The notes beneath the pieces are model-generated. The model searched no databases, was not told the origin of the DNA, and saw nothing but the letters and a program-made list of their open reading frames with translations. The position numbers and the translations under genes are program-made. From Paenibacillus sp. cl123 (GTDB lineage Bacteria; Bacillota; Bacilli; Paenibacillales; NBRC-103111): 64,000 nucleotides of DNA. The first letter of the stretch is position 1. Every line of letters begins with the position of its first letter. The stretch is taken from the NCBI RefSeq assembly GCF_900101595.1, contig NZ_FMYY01000013.1:113365-177364 (forward strand). The letters run 5' to 3'. Positions 36,346 to 43,854 of this stretch are shown piece by piece.

Positions 36346-37053
36346 CTAATTCGTACAAGCCTGGACCAATGCGCGGAATAGCTGCAGCGAATAAACGTCG
36401 TCGCGTCCGGCCAGATTTTCCGGATGCCACTGCACCCCGAGGACAAAGCGGTGCCGCTGACTCTCGAATGCCTCGACAATGCCGTCGCTTGCATAGCCGC
36501 AGATGTTAAAGCCTTCCGGTACGGTCCTGATCGCCTGATGGTGGAAGGTGTTGACCTTGAAGCGGGTTTCTCCTACGATGCGGTGCAGCAGCGATGAATC
36601 CGTCGCCTCCACCCAGTGGGAGGTATGGGAGCGGGGGGCTTTCTGAGTATGCTGGAGCAGCCCGTTTCCAAGCTGGGAGTAAATATCCTGGTACAAAGAC
36701 CCGCCTGCCGATACATTGATCATCTGGCATCCGCGGCATATGCCGAGCATGGGCTTATCCAGCTCGAGCAGCCGGTTAATCAGCATCCGCTCGAACAAGT
36801 CCCGTTCGGGGCATACCTCGCCCAGGGCCGGAAGCGGCTCCTCTCCGAAGAAGGAAGGGTCAATATCTCCGCCGCCTGTCACGAGCAGGCCATCCACGAT
36901 GCCGGCTATACGCATCACAGCCTGCTCATCGGTAAGGTTTGGAAGCACAACCGGCACTCCGCCAGCACGTTCGATCGCGCGCACATTGCTTATCCCGGTG
37001 GTCAGCAGCTTTTCTTCGCGAATATTAGAGGTAATTCCGATAATTGGCTTCAC
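36346..37053 (-). CDS. Gamma-glutamyl hydrolase / peptidase C26-type class I amidotransferase (PuuD-like)
   Basis: The 235-residue cytoplasmic protein has the class I glutamine amidotransferase fold of gamma-glutamyl-GABA hydrolase (PuuD) and peptidase C26: GGDIDPSFFGEEP, nucleophile Cys106 in GICRGCQ, and the His-Glu pair in VQWHPE (210 and 212). Such enzymes hydrolyse gamma-glutamyl amide bonds. It starts with GTG 37053, with AAGGAGG 7 bases upstream, and heads the operon that continues with the peptide importer and a GGT. Divergent LysR regulation is likely. Confidence 0.9.
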   Translation of the reverse strand: MKPIIGITSNIREEKLLTTGISNVRAIERAGGVPVVLPNLTDEQAVMRIAGIVDGLLVTGGGDIDPSFFGEEPLPALGEVCPERDLFERMLINRLLELDKPMLGICRGCQMINVSAGGSLYQDIYSQLGNGLLQHTQKAPRSHTSHWVEATDSSLLHRIVGETRFKVNTFHHQAIRTVPEGFNICGYASDGIVEAFESQRHRFVLGVQWHPENLAGRDDVYSLQLFRALVQACTN

Positions 37054-37089
37054 GCTCTGTCCTCCTTGAAAATAAGTGAAAGATAGTTT

Positions 37090-37112
37090 GAATGTTATAA
37101 ATTATAACATTC
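37090..37112. promoter_or_regulatory. Perfect palindrome of LysR type before the hydrolase operon
   Basis: GAATGTTAT (37090-37098) is mirrored by ATAACATTC (37104-37112) around AAATT. The core fits the T-N11-A rule of LysR binding sites. It lies 37 bases upstream of the hydrolase start and probably controls that operon. Confidence 0.6.
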
Positions 37113-37145
37113 CAGTCAGCAGGTTTTAATGACATTCTGCTTATA

Positions 37146-37201
37146 TACTTATAAGTAATAATTATGAAAGCCCTTCATTTATTACTTTAATCGCTTTCAT
37201 A
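37146..37201. promoter_or_regulatory. Two further dyads between the hydrolase and LysR genes
   Basis: TACTTATAAGTA (37146-37157) is a perfect 12-bp palindrome. TATGAAAGC (37163-37171) is mirrored by GCTTTCATA (37193-37201) at 30 bp centre to centre, about three helical turns. With the 37090 site, the 286-bp AT-rich divergent region holds three dyads and no gene. Confidence 0.5.
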
Positions 37202-37255
37202 AAATAGGTGTAACATAAACATGACTTGATAAAGAGAACCAAACTTAAGCATTTG

Positions 37256-37284
37256 GTTACAAAATGGGAGGTTAGTGGTATAAT
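37256..37284 (+). promoter_or_regulatory. Promoter of the LysR gene
   Basis: An extended -10 element (TGG then TATAAT at 37279-37284) is preceded at 17 bases by GTTACA (37256-37261), a fair -35 match. The leader is about 50 bases. Confidence 0.55.
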
Positions 37285-37339
37285 ATGGACCTATAAATTC
37301 CAGTCATATTTATATCCATTTTCCTGGAGGACGGGCAAA

Positions 37340-38266
37340 ATGAACATTAACTATTTGTCACTGAGGTATTTTATGGAGATTGCCAAATACTTGAACTTCA
37401 GTCAAGCTGCTCAGAAGCTGCATATTTCGCAGCCCGGGCTCAGCCAGCAGATCACATTATTGGAAAAAGAGCTGAACTTCAAGCTGTTGTACCGTTCGAC
37501 GCGCAGCGTTATGCTGACAGCCGAAGGGGAGTACCTGTTCAAGAGTCTGCTGCCTTCATTTGAAAATATCGAATCGACCTTGAAGGAGCTGAAGGCGGAG
37601 GGAGCGGTGCCTCAGACGACGATCCGCATCGCAACCGTACCTTCGGCGGCCAGCAATATGGTGCCGTACCTGCTGAAAAGGTTGAAAGAAGAACATCCTC
37701 AAATCGAGTTTTATATTAAGGAAACTACCTCTACCCAGGCCATCGAACTCGTCCAAAAAAGCGAGTATCATCTAGCTTTCATCCGTACGCCCATTGATCA
37801 GAAGCATACGATCCAGCAGCCCCTTCGCTGGATGGAGTTTCCCAAGCATCCTATGCATGTTTCCTTGTCAGGCAAGCATCCGGCCGCCCAGCAAGAGGAG
37901 ATCGATCTCATTGACCTCAAAAACGAAACCTTCCTTCATTATGATCCCAAACATTCGCCTTCTCTGTATTACTTGCTGGAGCATGCCTGTCTTACCGCCG
38001 GCTTCGTTCCCAAAACGATAGGCGTTGGGCCGGAGATACTGACGATAGCGAATCTGATCTCCAACGGAATCGGGATTACGCTAATGCCTGAAGATATGCT
38101 TCAACTGCTCGGCTCTTATGATATCAAGGCGGTTCCGATCAAAAATATGGCGCTGTACAGCTCGATTTCGGCTGTTTGGAATAACACGCATCCCAGCCTG
38201 ATTACGGAAGCGGCCCTGCGAATTTTAAAGGAATCTGTCGGCGACAGCCATCCGGCAGCCATGTGA
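37340..38266 (+). CDS. LysR-family transcriptional regulator
   Basis: The 308-residue protein has the LysR N-terminal winged HTH (LRYFMEIAKYLNFSQAAQKL, then HISQPGLSQQI, about 6-45), followed by a linker helix and the two-lobed effector domain (about 90-295). It is divergent from the gamma-glutamyl hydrolase operon, from which 286 bp of dyad-rich DNA separates it, and directly precedes the oxidoreductase gene. LysR proteins typically respond to a metabolite of the pathway they control. ATG 37340 is chosen for TGGAGG 9 bases upstream; a 38-codon extension upstream has no ribosome site. Confidence 0.92.
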   Translation: MNINYLSLRYFMEIAKYLNFSQAAQKLHISQPGLSQQITLLEKELNFKLLYRSTRSVMLTAEGEYLFKSLLPSFENIESTLKELKAEGAVPQTTIRIATVPSAASNMVPYLLKRLKEEHPQIEFYIKETTSTQAIELVQKSEYHLAFIRTPIDQKHTIQQPLRWMEFPKHPMHVSLSGKHPAAQQEEIDLIDLKNETFLHYDPKHSPSLYYLLEHACLTAGFVPKTIGVGPEILTIANLISNGIGITLMPEDMLQLLGSYDIKAVPIKNMALYSSISAVWNNTHPSLITEAALRILKESVGDSHPAAM

Positions 38267-38280
38267 ACAACCGCCGTTTT

Positions 38281-38306
38281 ATAAGCCAGGCTTATGAAAA
38301 TATAAT
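38281..38306 (+). promoter_or_regulatory. Promoter overlapped by a LysR-type palindrome
   Basis: ATAAGCC (38281-38287) is mirrored by GGCTTAT (38289-38295), giving T-N11-A spacing. A consensus TATAAT lies at 38301-38306 with only a poor -35 (TTTATA, 38278-38283), a layout expected for a regulated promoter. It lies 72 bases before the oxidoreductase gene. Confidence 0.55.
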
Positions 38307-38377
38307 TTTTCCGTATTTTTGCTTTCATCTCCCTGGTGGTACAGTGGAACCATATTAAGGGAGAGGGGCATGAACAC

Positions 38378-39391
38378 ATGCGCGCACAACCAATGAATGT
38401 TATTTCTTATGGTCTGGGGCCGATCGGCATCAAGATGATGCAAAGCTATCTGGCCAGCCCGACGATCCGCCTGATCGGAGCCGTAGATATCGATCCGGAG
38501 AAAATAGGCAAGGACGCGGGCGAGCTGACAGGCAGCACGCCGGCAGGCATTCAAGTCGTCTCGAACGTCCGGGAAATCGCGGGCAATGATGCCGCAGGCT
38601 CCAAGGTGGCTCTGCACGCCACCGGCTCGAATCTTGCTCAAGTATGGCCGCAGATCAAGCTGCTGCTTGATGAAGGCTACTCGGTCGTATCTACCTGCGA
38701 GCAATTATCCTACCCTTGGCATCGCTATCCTGAGCTGTCTGCGGAGATTCATGAATATGCCCGCTCGAAAAACAAATTTGTAATCGGGACTGGTGTTAAT
38801 CCGGGCTATATTATGGATGCGATGACGCTGTTCGCGACTACTGTCTCGCAGGCGATCAAGCGAATCAGCATCTTCCGCAGGGTGGATGTGTCCAAGCGCC
38901 GTATTCCGCTGCAAAGGAAAGTCGGCATCGGCATGACGCCGGAAGCCTTCCGTGAATTGGCCCGGCAGGAGAAAATAGGCCATGTGGGGCTGGAAGAGTC
39001 GCTGCGCTTGATTGCCTACGGACTGAAGCTGAACCTGACCGAAGTCCGCAACACGATCGAGCCGACCATCTCCAGTGTGGACACGACGCTGGCGCTAGGA
39101 GAGCTGAGAAGCGGACAAGTCAGCGGGCTGCATCAAAACACCCGGGGGGAGACCGAGCAGGGAATTCCGATCGAGCTGGATCTGATCATGTCGGTGGAGG
39201 TCGAGCAAGAAGACCGGATCGTGCTGGAGACGGAAGATATGGGAAGACTGGTCTTCGTCGTGCCGGAAGGGATATTCGGAGATACGGCAACGGTGAATGT
39301 GGCGGTCAACACGGCCAAAACGCTCTACGACAGCGGGTTGACGGGCTTGCTCACGATGGCGGATATCCCGCTGACACGCGCTGCGCTTTAA
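38378..39391 (+). CDS. NAD(P)H-dependent amine dehydrogenase-like oxidoreductase (dihydrodipicolinate reductase/diaminopentanoate dehydrogenase family)
   Basis: The 337-residue protein has an N-terminal Rossmann domain (VISYGLGPIGIKMM, DIDPEKIGKDAGELTG), a central GTGVNPGYIMDAMTLFAT segment and a C-terminal domain like that of 2,4-diaminopentanoate dehydrogenase. Members reduce or oxidise amino- or imino-acids with NAD(P)H; the substrate here is unknown. ATG 38378 is chosen because GGGAGAGGGG precedes it; an earlier in-frame ATG at 38336 does not have a ribosome site. It is monocistronic, flanked by a LysR-type box and a strong terminator, and lies between the LysR gene and the second GGT. 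Confidence 0.78.
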   Translation: MRAQPMNVISYGLGPIGIKMMQSYLASPTIRLIGAVDIDPEKIGKDAGELTGSTPAGIQVVSNVREIAGNDAAGSKVALHATGSNLAQVWPQIKLLLDEGYSVVSTCEQLSYPWHRYPELSAEIHEYARSKNKFVIGTGVNPGYIMDAMTLFATTVSQAIKRISIFRRVDVSKRRIPLQRKVGIGMTPEAFRELARQEKIGHVGLEESLRLIAYGLKLNLTEVRNTIEPTISSVDTTLALGELRSGQVSGLHQNTRGETEQGIPIELDLIMSVEVEQEDRIVLETEDMGRLVFVVPEGIFGDTATVNVAVNTAKTLYDSGLTGLLTMADIPLTRAAL

Positions 39392-39417
39392 AGATAACGG
39401 CTTGAGATAACGGCTTG

Positions 39418-39455
39418 ACGGCTTGCGGAGCATATCCGCAAGCCGTTTTATTATT
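39418..39455 (+). terminator. Terminator after the oxidoreductase gene
   Basis: A perfect 12-bp stem, ACGGCTTGCGGA (39418-39429) and TCCGCAAGCCGT (39435-39446), is followed by TTTATTATTT. The first arm is preceded by two copies of ATAACGGCTTGA, a small slippage duplication. Confidence 0.88.
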
Positions 39456-39528
39456 TCTCGGAAACCGGAGTATCCTTGGAAGAACGTGCCCGACAGACGA
39501 AGCTGCTTGCCCGCTGTACGCAGCAAAA

Positions 39529-39566
39529 CAGCATGCGGTTCTCCTTGCGGAGAAGGCCGCATGCTG
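39529..39566 (-). terminator. Terminator of the second GGT gene
   Basis: CAGCATGCGG and CCGCATGCTG form the base and TTCTCC/GGAGAA the top of a long hairpin with a 2-base bulge; on the minus strand TTTTGC follows. Confidence 0.75.
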
Positions 39567-39608
39567 CTTGACTTGCTGAGTTGCTTGGATCAAGGGCGCC
39601 AGTAACAG

Positions 39609-42600
39609 TTAGGGTGAGGCGGGCGGATAAAGGCTCTCGACCATGGCGCTGCCTCCGCCCCGTCTGACCGGCTCCGATACGGGCTGCACCTGACCGTCCG
39701 GCAGGAAGGCAATCGCGTTGACTGAGCCGATTCCGTAGGTGAGCCCCGATATGCTGAAGGGCTGGCCAAGCTGGCGCAGCTGTTCATACTCCGGCATGGC
39801 GGTCACTTCAGGCTCGATCAGCGTTCGTCCGTAAGCATTGCCGTTATTTTGCGACAACCTTGGAGCGGCTACAGCCTGCGGCAAAGTCATTCCAAAATCA
39901 AGCCGGTTAATCAGCACCTGCAGGACGGAAGTCAGAATCGTCTGTCCGCCCGGCGAACCGAGCGCGAGCACAGGCTCGCCGTTCTGCAGCACGATGGTCG
40001 GCGACATGCTGCTCAAGGACCGCATGCCCGGCCGCGGAGCATTCGGATGTCCCTCCGGGCTGCTGGAAGGCACGCGGGTATTCAGGCCGTTATTGAGCAA
40101 GAAACCGTAGCCGGGTACAACCATCGCATTGCCGCCGATCGAATTCAACGTATGCGTGTAAGCTACGATATTGCCGTCTGCATCGGAGACGGTGAGATGA
40201 ATCGTCGATTCGCGTGTATTGACCGCATCCAGATTGTACACCTTCAGCTCATCGATCAGGAAGCTGCCGCCCTGGATACCGGTGCCCCCGGTCAGCTCGA
40301 TTGCGCTGGCCATCCATTTGCCGGGAGCCGTCACATCTCCGTTAGTTCTCTGATGCAGCCAGTCTACCGGCTCCGGTTGTCCGTCGTTCCACAGACGCAC
40401 CTTCAGCACATTGCCTTCCACGCGGAAGCGGAGCCACTGCCAGTCCGTCGTCCTTGGATGATCGATGGTCGTCAACCCGTAGATGCCGTTGCTCTGCCGG
40501 GTGCGCAGCAGCCGGATCGTATCGGACTGGGTGTTGATCTCGACGCCGTAGCCATTATGCGGAGCGGAGGTGCTGTTCCAGCCGTCCGCCCTCAGCCACA
40601 GACGGAGGTTGCGGTCAGCCCCCAGGCTATCCATTTTGAATTTGACGAGCAGCTCGCTGTCATAGACGGCATTCATCACCGAAGTAGCCCGGGCATACGC
40701 AAACTTCGTTTTATCGACATACATGCGCCCGATCCCATCCTGGATATCGATCACGCCTCCGGTGCCCGGATTGGAGGAGCCGATGCCGACGTTAGTTGTG
40801 AACAGATTCGTGCTGTCCCAGCTTGCGCCGTTGGCAGCCTGAGAGAAATCGGCGGTTAACGAAGCGGGGTTCAGCTCCGTTACGCGAATATCGTCGACCT
40901 GGATGCCGCCGCCCTCGGCAGCTCCTGTAAGCTCAACGGCGCTCAGCATAAAGGTTCCCTTGCTGTTGACCGATTGACTTTGGAGCGACTGCGTCCAGCT
41001 GTCCCGCGGCTCTTGCTCGCCGTCCTTCCAAATCCGCACACGTAACTGATCTCCCTCGACGCGGAAGCGAAGCCACTGCCAATCCGTGGTCCGGGCGTGG
41101 CTGGCAGTAGACAAACCGTATACGCCGTTGCTGTCCCGCGTCCGGATCATGCGGATCGTGTCGGAGGCTGTATTGATCTCAACGCCGTAGCCGTTATGCG
41201 GAGCGGAAGTGCTGTTCCAGTCGTCCGCTCTCAGCCATACCCGCAGATTGCGGTTGCCGCCCAGCTCATCGAGCTTGAAGCGCAGCAGCACCTCGCTGTC
41301 ATACACAGGAGCCGATACGGACGAGGCCCGGGCGTAACCGTACTGAGCGCCGGGCAGCTCTATGCGTCCCGCTTCATTATATACGCTCATCGTTACCCCG
41401 ATTCCGGGAGAGCCGGAGCCGATGCCGAAGCCTGTGGCGAACTTGCCCGTATCGTCCCATGGCGAACCGTTGGCCGTTCCGGCAAAATCAGCGGCGAAAA
41501 TCTGCTTCCCTCTGGACGGAAGCGGCTGAGCCTGGAGTTGCGGGTTGGCGTCGAACGGCCACGGATTTCCCGCATCGACGATACGCTGGGTTCCTCGCTC
41601 CGTAATCTCCTGCCGGACTTGCTCCGCATAGTTTTTGGACAGCATCCCTGAGATCGGCATAGGGCCGCTGAAGGTATTAGGGTCGCCCAGATAGGCATTA
41701 CGGTCGGCGAAGGCCCGCCGGGAAGCCTCCAGATAATAATGGAGCGCCGTACTGCGGGGCATGGAAGCGAGCGGATAGCCTTCCAGAATGTTCAGCGCTT
41801 CTCCGATCGTGGCTCCTGCCGAAGAAGAAGGAGGCAAGCCGTAAATATCATAGCCCCGATAGTTAACGTGCAGGGGTGAATAAGTCAGCGTCTGGTAGTT
41901 CTGAACATCGCTCATACTCATGCTGCCGGGAAGGACTTGGAAGGAGGGAGAGGATGAGACAGGGGGATGATTGACAGTTTGGACAAGCGCTTGTCCGATC
42001 TCTCCCTGGTAAAATACGCTGCTGCCGTGTTGGGCGATCAGCCGGTAGGTGTCGGCCAGGTCGGGATTTTTCATTAAGGTACCCGGAGCGGGCACGCTTC
42101 CGTCGGGATTCAGGTAGATATCGGTAGTGGAGGTAAAGGCACGGAATCGTTCGGCGTTTTCGGTAATCTCGCGGATGAAGTTATGATCGGCATAAAATCC
42201 GTCTTCGGCCGCCTCGATGGCCGGCTGCAGTACGTCGCTCAGCGTAAGCTGGCCGCTGCCGTACAGCTGAAGAGCTTCCTCCCAGGCTTTGACCATGCCG
42301 GGGACACCGACTGCGACACCGCTGCTGTCGCGGATTACGTCGGCAAATTCATTGCCGTTCTCATCGAGGAAAGAGCTTGGACCAAATGAGCTGGCCGCCA
42401 CGTCGCGATGATCCAGTACAATGAATTGGTTCGTATCCTTCAGGTAGATATGCATGTAGCCGCCCCCGCCGATGCCTCCCGAGAAAGGGCGAACCACTCC
42501 TTGAACGGCTGAAGCTGCGATAGCCGCCTCCACCGCATTGCCTCCGGCCTGCAGGATGCGCATAGCGGCCGCCGAAGCAAGCGGATGCTCGGTGGCAGCG

Positions 42601-42737
42601 GCTCCGCCGGTGCCGGTGACTGTCGACTGCTGATCATACCATGGGAGCCTGTCCGCCAGCACCGCCGTGGGCGAGGCGCACAGCATGAAGGCGCATAGTG
42701 CCGCGCTGAGCGCCTTTTTGTATTTCACTGCTTTCAC
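39609..42737 (-). CDS. Secreted gamma-glutamyltransferase with two tandem inserted beta-sandwich-like domains
   Basis: The 1,042-residue protein has a signal peptide (cleavage near 28, TAVLA) and the GGT large-subunit region (about 35-410, with LDHRDVAAS carrying Arg111 and QGEIGQALVQTV). Two copies of a ~213-residue domain follow (about 412-624 and 625-838, both containing WNSTSAPHNGYGVEIN and TTDWQWLRFRVEG). The small-subunit region resumes with the self-cleavage Thr845 in ESTIHLTVSD, LNNGLNTR and LGSPGGQTI. The inserts resemble LamG/concanavalin-like sandwiches and may bind a glycan or cell wall. Ordinary GGTs are 500-600 residues. The start is GTG 42737, 8 bases after AAAGGAGG. Its secreted state complements the intracellular GGT upstream in the region. 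Confidence 0.9.
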   Translation of the reverse strand: MKAVKYKKALSAALCAFMLCASPTAVLADRLPWYDQQSTVTGTGGAAATEHPLASAAAMRILQAGGNAVEAAIAASAVQGVVRPFSGGIGGGGYMHIYLKDTNQFIVLDHRDVAASSFGPSSFLDENGNEFADVIRDSSGVAVGVPGMVKAWEEALQLYGSGQLTLSDVLQPAIEAAEDGFYADHNFIREITENAERFRAFTSTTDIYLNPDGSVPAPGTLMKNPDLADTYRLIAQHGSSVFYQGEIGQALVQTVNHPPVSSSPSFQVLPGSMSMSDVQNYQTLTYSPLHVNYRGYDIYGLPPSSSAGATIGEALNILEGYPLASMPRSTALHYYLEASRRAFADRNAYLGDPNTFSGPMPISGMLSKNYAEQVRQEITERGTQRIVDAGNPWPFDANPQLQAQPLPSRGKQIFAADFAGTANGSPWDDTGKFATGFGIGSGSPGIGVTMSVYNEAGRIELPGAQYGYARASSVSAPVYDSEVLLRFKLDELGGNRNLRVWLRADDWNSTSAPHNGYGVEINTASDTIRMIRTRDSNGVYGLSTASHARTTDWQWLRFRVEGDQLRVRIWKDGEQEPRDSWTQSLQSQSVNSKGTFMLSAVELTGAAEGGGIQVDDIRVTELNPASLTADFSQAANGASWDSTNLFTTNVGIGSSNPGTGGVIDIQDGIGRMYVDKTKFAYARATSVMNAVYDSELLVKFKMDSLGADRNLRLWLRADGWNSTSAPHNGYGVEINTQSDTIRLLRTRQSNGIYGLTTIDHPRTTDWQWLRFRVEGNVLKVRLWNDGQPEPVDWLHQRTNGDVTAPGKWMASAIELTGGTGIQGGSFLIDELKVYNLDAVNTRESTIHLTVSDADGNIVAYTHTLNSIGGNAMVVPGYGFLLNNGLNTRVPSSSPEGHPNAPRPGMRSLSSMSPTIVLQNGEPVLALGSPGGQTILTSVLQVLINRLDFGMTLPQAVAAPRLSQNNGNAYGRTLIEPEVTAMPEYEQLRQLGQPFSISGLTYGIGSVNAIAFLPDGQVQPVSEPVRRGGGSAMVESLYPPASP
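40224..41504 (-). repeat. Tandem duplication of the inserted domain in the second GGT
   Basis: The two halves, each about 640 bp, encode closely related ~213-residue domains and lie entirely between the large- and small-subunit coding parts. Conserved blocks include SEVLLRFKLD/SELLVKFKMD and the identical TTDWQWLRFRVEG. Confidence 0.85.
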
Positions 42738-42862
42738 AATCCATTCCTCCTTTGGGTTTTAACTGCTTCATCCAATTCATGGAAGCAACTTTATTATATA
42801 GTGCATGCCGGAAAACTTTTAATATCGGATCGTTATAGAATAATAATCGTGGCTTATAAATT

Positions 42863-42898
42863 AAAAAACGAGCCTTTAGAATCGCTTCTAAAGGCTCG
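42863..42898 (-). terminator. Terminator of the NlpC/P60 gene
   Basis: A 13-bp perfect stem (42869-42881 with 42886-42898) and 4-base loop is followed on the minus strand by TTTTTTAATTT. It is 22 bases beyond the stop codon. Confidence 0.88.
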
Positions 42899-42920
42899 CT
42901 GCTTTGGAGTATCCTGTTTT

Positions 42921-43694
42921 TTATTTGAGAGCGCTGCCGCCGAAGATAAAGCGATGCTCCCAATGCTTGCCGCTGATCGTATCGATGCGGACGCCGCCCG
43001 ATTCTTTCGAGTATGTATGGAGGATCTTGCCGTCACCCAGATAGATGCCGACATGCGTGATACGCTGTCCCGACGTATTGGACGGGTAAGCCGAAGCGCT
43101 GCCTCCCCGGTATTCCATGAAAAACATCAAATCGCCGGCTTTCAGGTTTTTCCAGTTGGTGCTTGTTTTGCCGATAGACTTCACATAGCTGCCCTGGCTG
43201 CGCGAGTCGCTTGGAAGCGTGATGCCTGCGCCGACCTTGAAGGCTTGTCTGACAAAGTCCGAGCAGTCGAAGGTGCGGGTGTTGCTGCGGTCGGAAGCAT
43301 ATTCATAAGGCGTGCCCAGATACTTTTTGCCGGCCGCAATCACTTTGCTGCGCACGGAGCTTGAATCTTTAGCGGAAGAGCCCGATGAGCCTGAAGAACC
43401 CGATGAACCTGTGGAGCCGCTGACTTTAATATAGTTGCTGCTGGTTGAGACATAGCCGGTACGTCCTTGATCGTCCTTGACCTTATACCACCAGTTGTTG
43501 ACTTTGGATACGATGTCGACGCGTTCGCCCTTCTTGAGATAGCCGTAGCTGGATGCGTTGGCGTCCGGCTGGCTGCGGAAGTTGACGCTGCCCACGATCG
43601 TACCGGTGGCGGCAAGAGCTTGTCCGGCGAAGGAGCCGAGCGTGCTCAGGGAGATAGCTGCAGTAACAATCGTAACAACGAGCTTTTTTTTCAT
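42921..43694 (-). CDS. Secreted SH3-NlpC/P60 cell-wall endopeptidase
   Basis: The 257-residue protein has a signal peptide (MKKKLVVTIV..., cleavage near 28), one bacterial SH3 domain (about 30-92, VNFRSQPDANASS, WWYKVKDDQGRTGYV), a Gly/Ser linker (93-107), and an NlpC/P60 cysteine peptidase domain. The catalytic Cys144 is in FDCSDF and His214 in THVGIYLG. These enzymes cut the D-Glu-mDAP bond of peptidoglycan stem peptides in wall turnover. ATG 43694 has GGAGG 11 bases upstream; ATG 43703 is too close to it. Confidence 0.93.
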   Translation of the reverse strand: MKKKLVVTIVTAAISLSTLGSFAGQALAATGTIVGSVNFRSQPDANASSYGYLKKGERVDIVSKVNNWWYKVKDDQGRTGYVSTSSNYIKVSGSTGSSGSSGSSGSSAKDSSSVRSKVIAAGKKYLGTPYEYASDRSNTRTFDCSDFVRQAFKVGAGITLPSDSRSQGSYVKSIGKTSTNWKNLKAGDLMFFMEYRGGSASAYPSNTSGQRITHVGIYLGDGKILHTYSKESGGVRIDTISGKHWEHRFIFGGSALK

Positions 43695-43854
43695 AGATGT
43701 CATGCCCTCCTGCGGTTCTGGTTGAGTGGTGCTCCTGAACAAGGCCGCGCATGTTCCTAAGGTTAGGCGTGCGTGGCCGAGTCCATGTTGACAAGGTAAC
43801 GTACGACGATTCACAATGGAACAAAGGCAAAAATACAAGGGAGACGGAAGTGAC

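Noticed and set aside
29283-37053. Nickel or siderophore-type importer
   Set aside because: Binding protein and ATPases fit family 5 peptide importers generally, and the flanking gamma-glutamyl enzymes favour peptide-like substrates; nickel-specific partner genes are absent.
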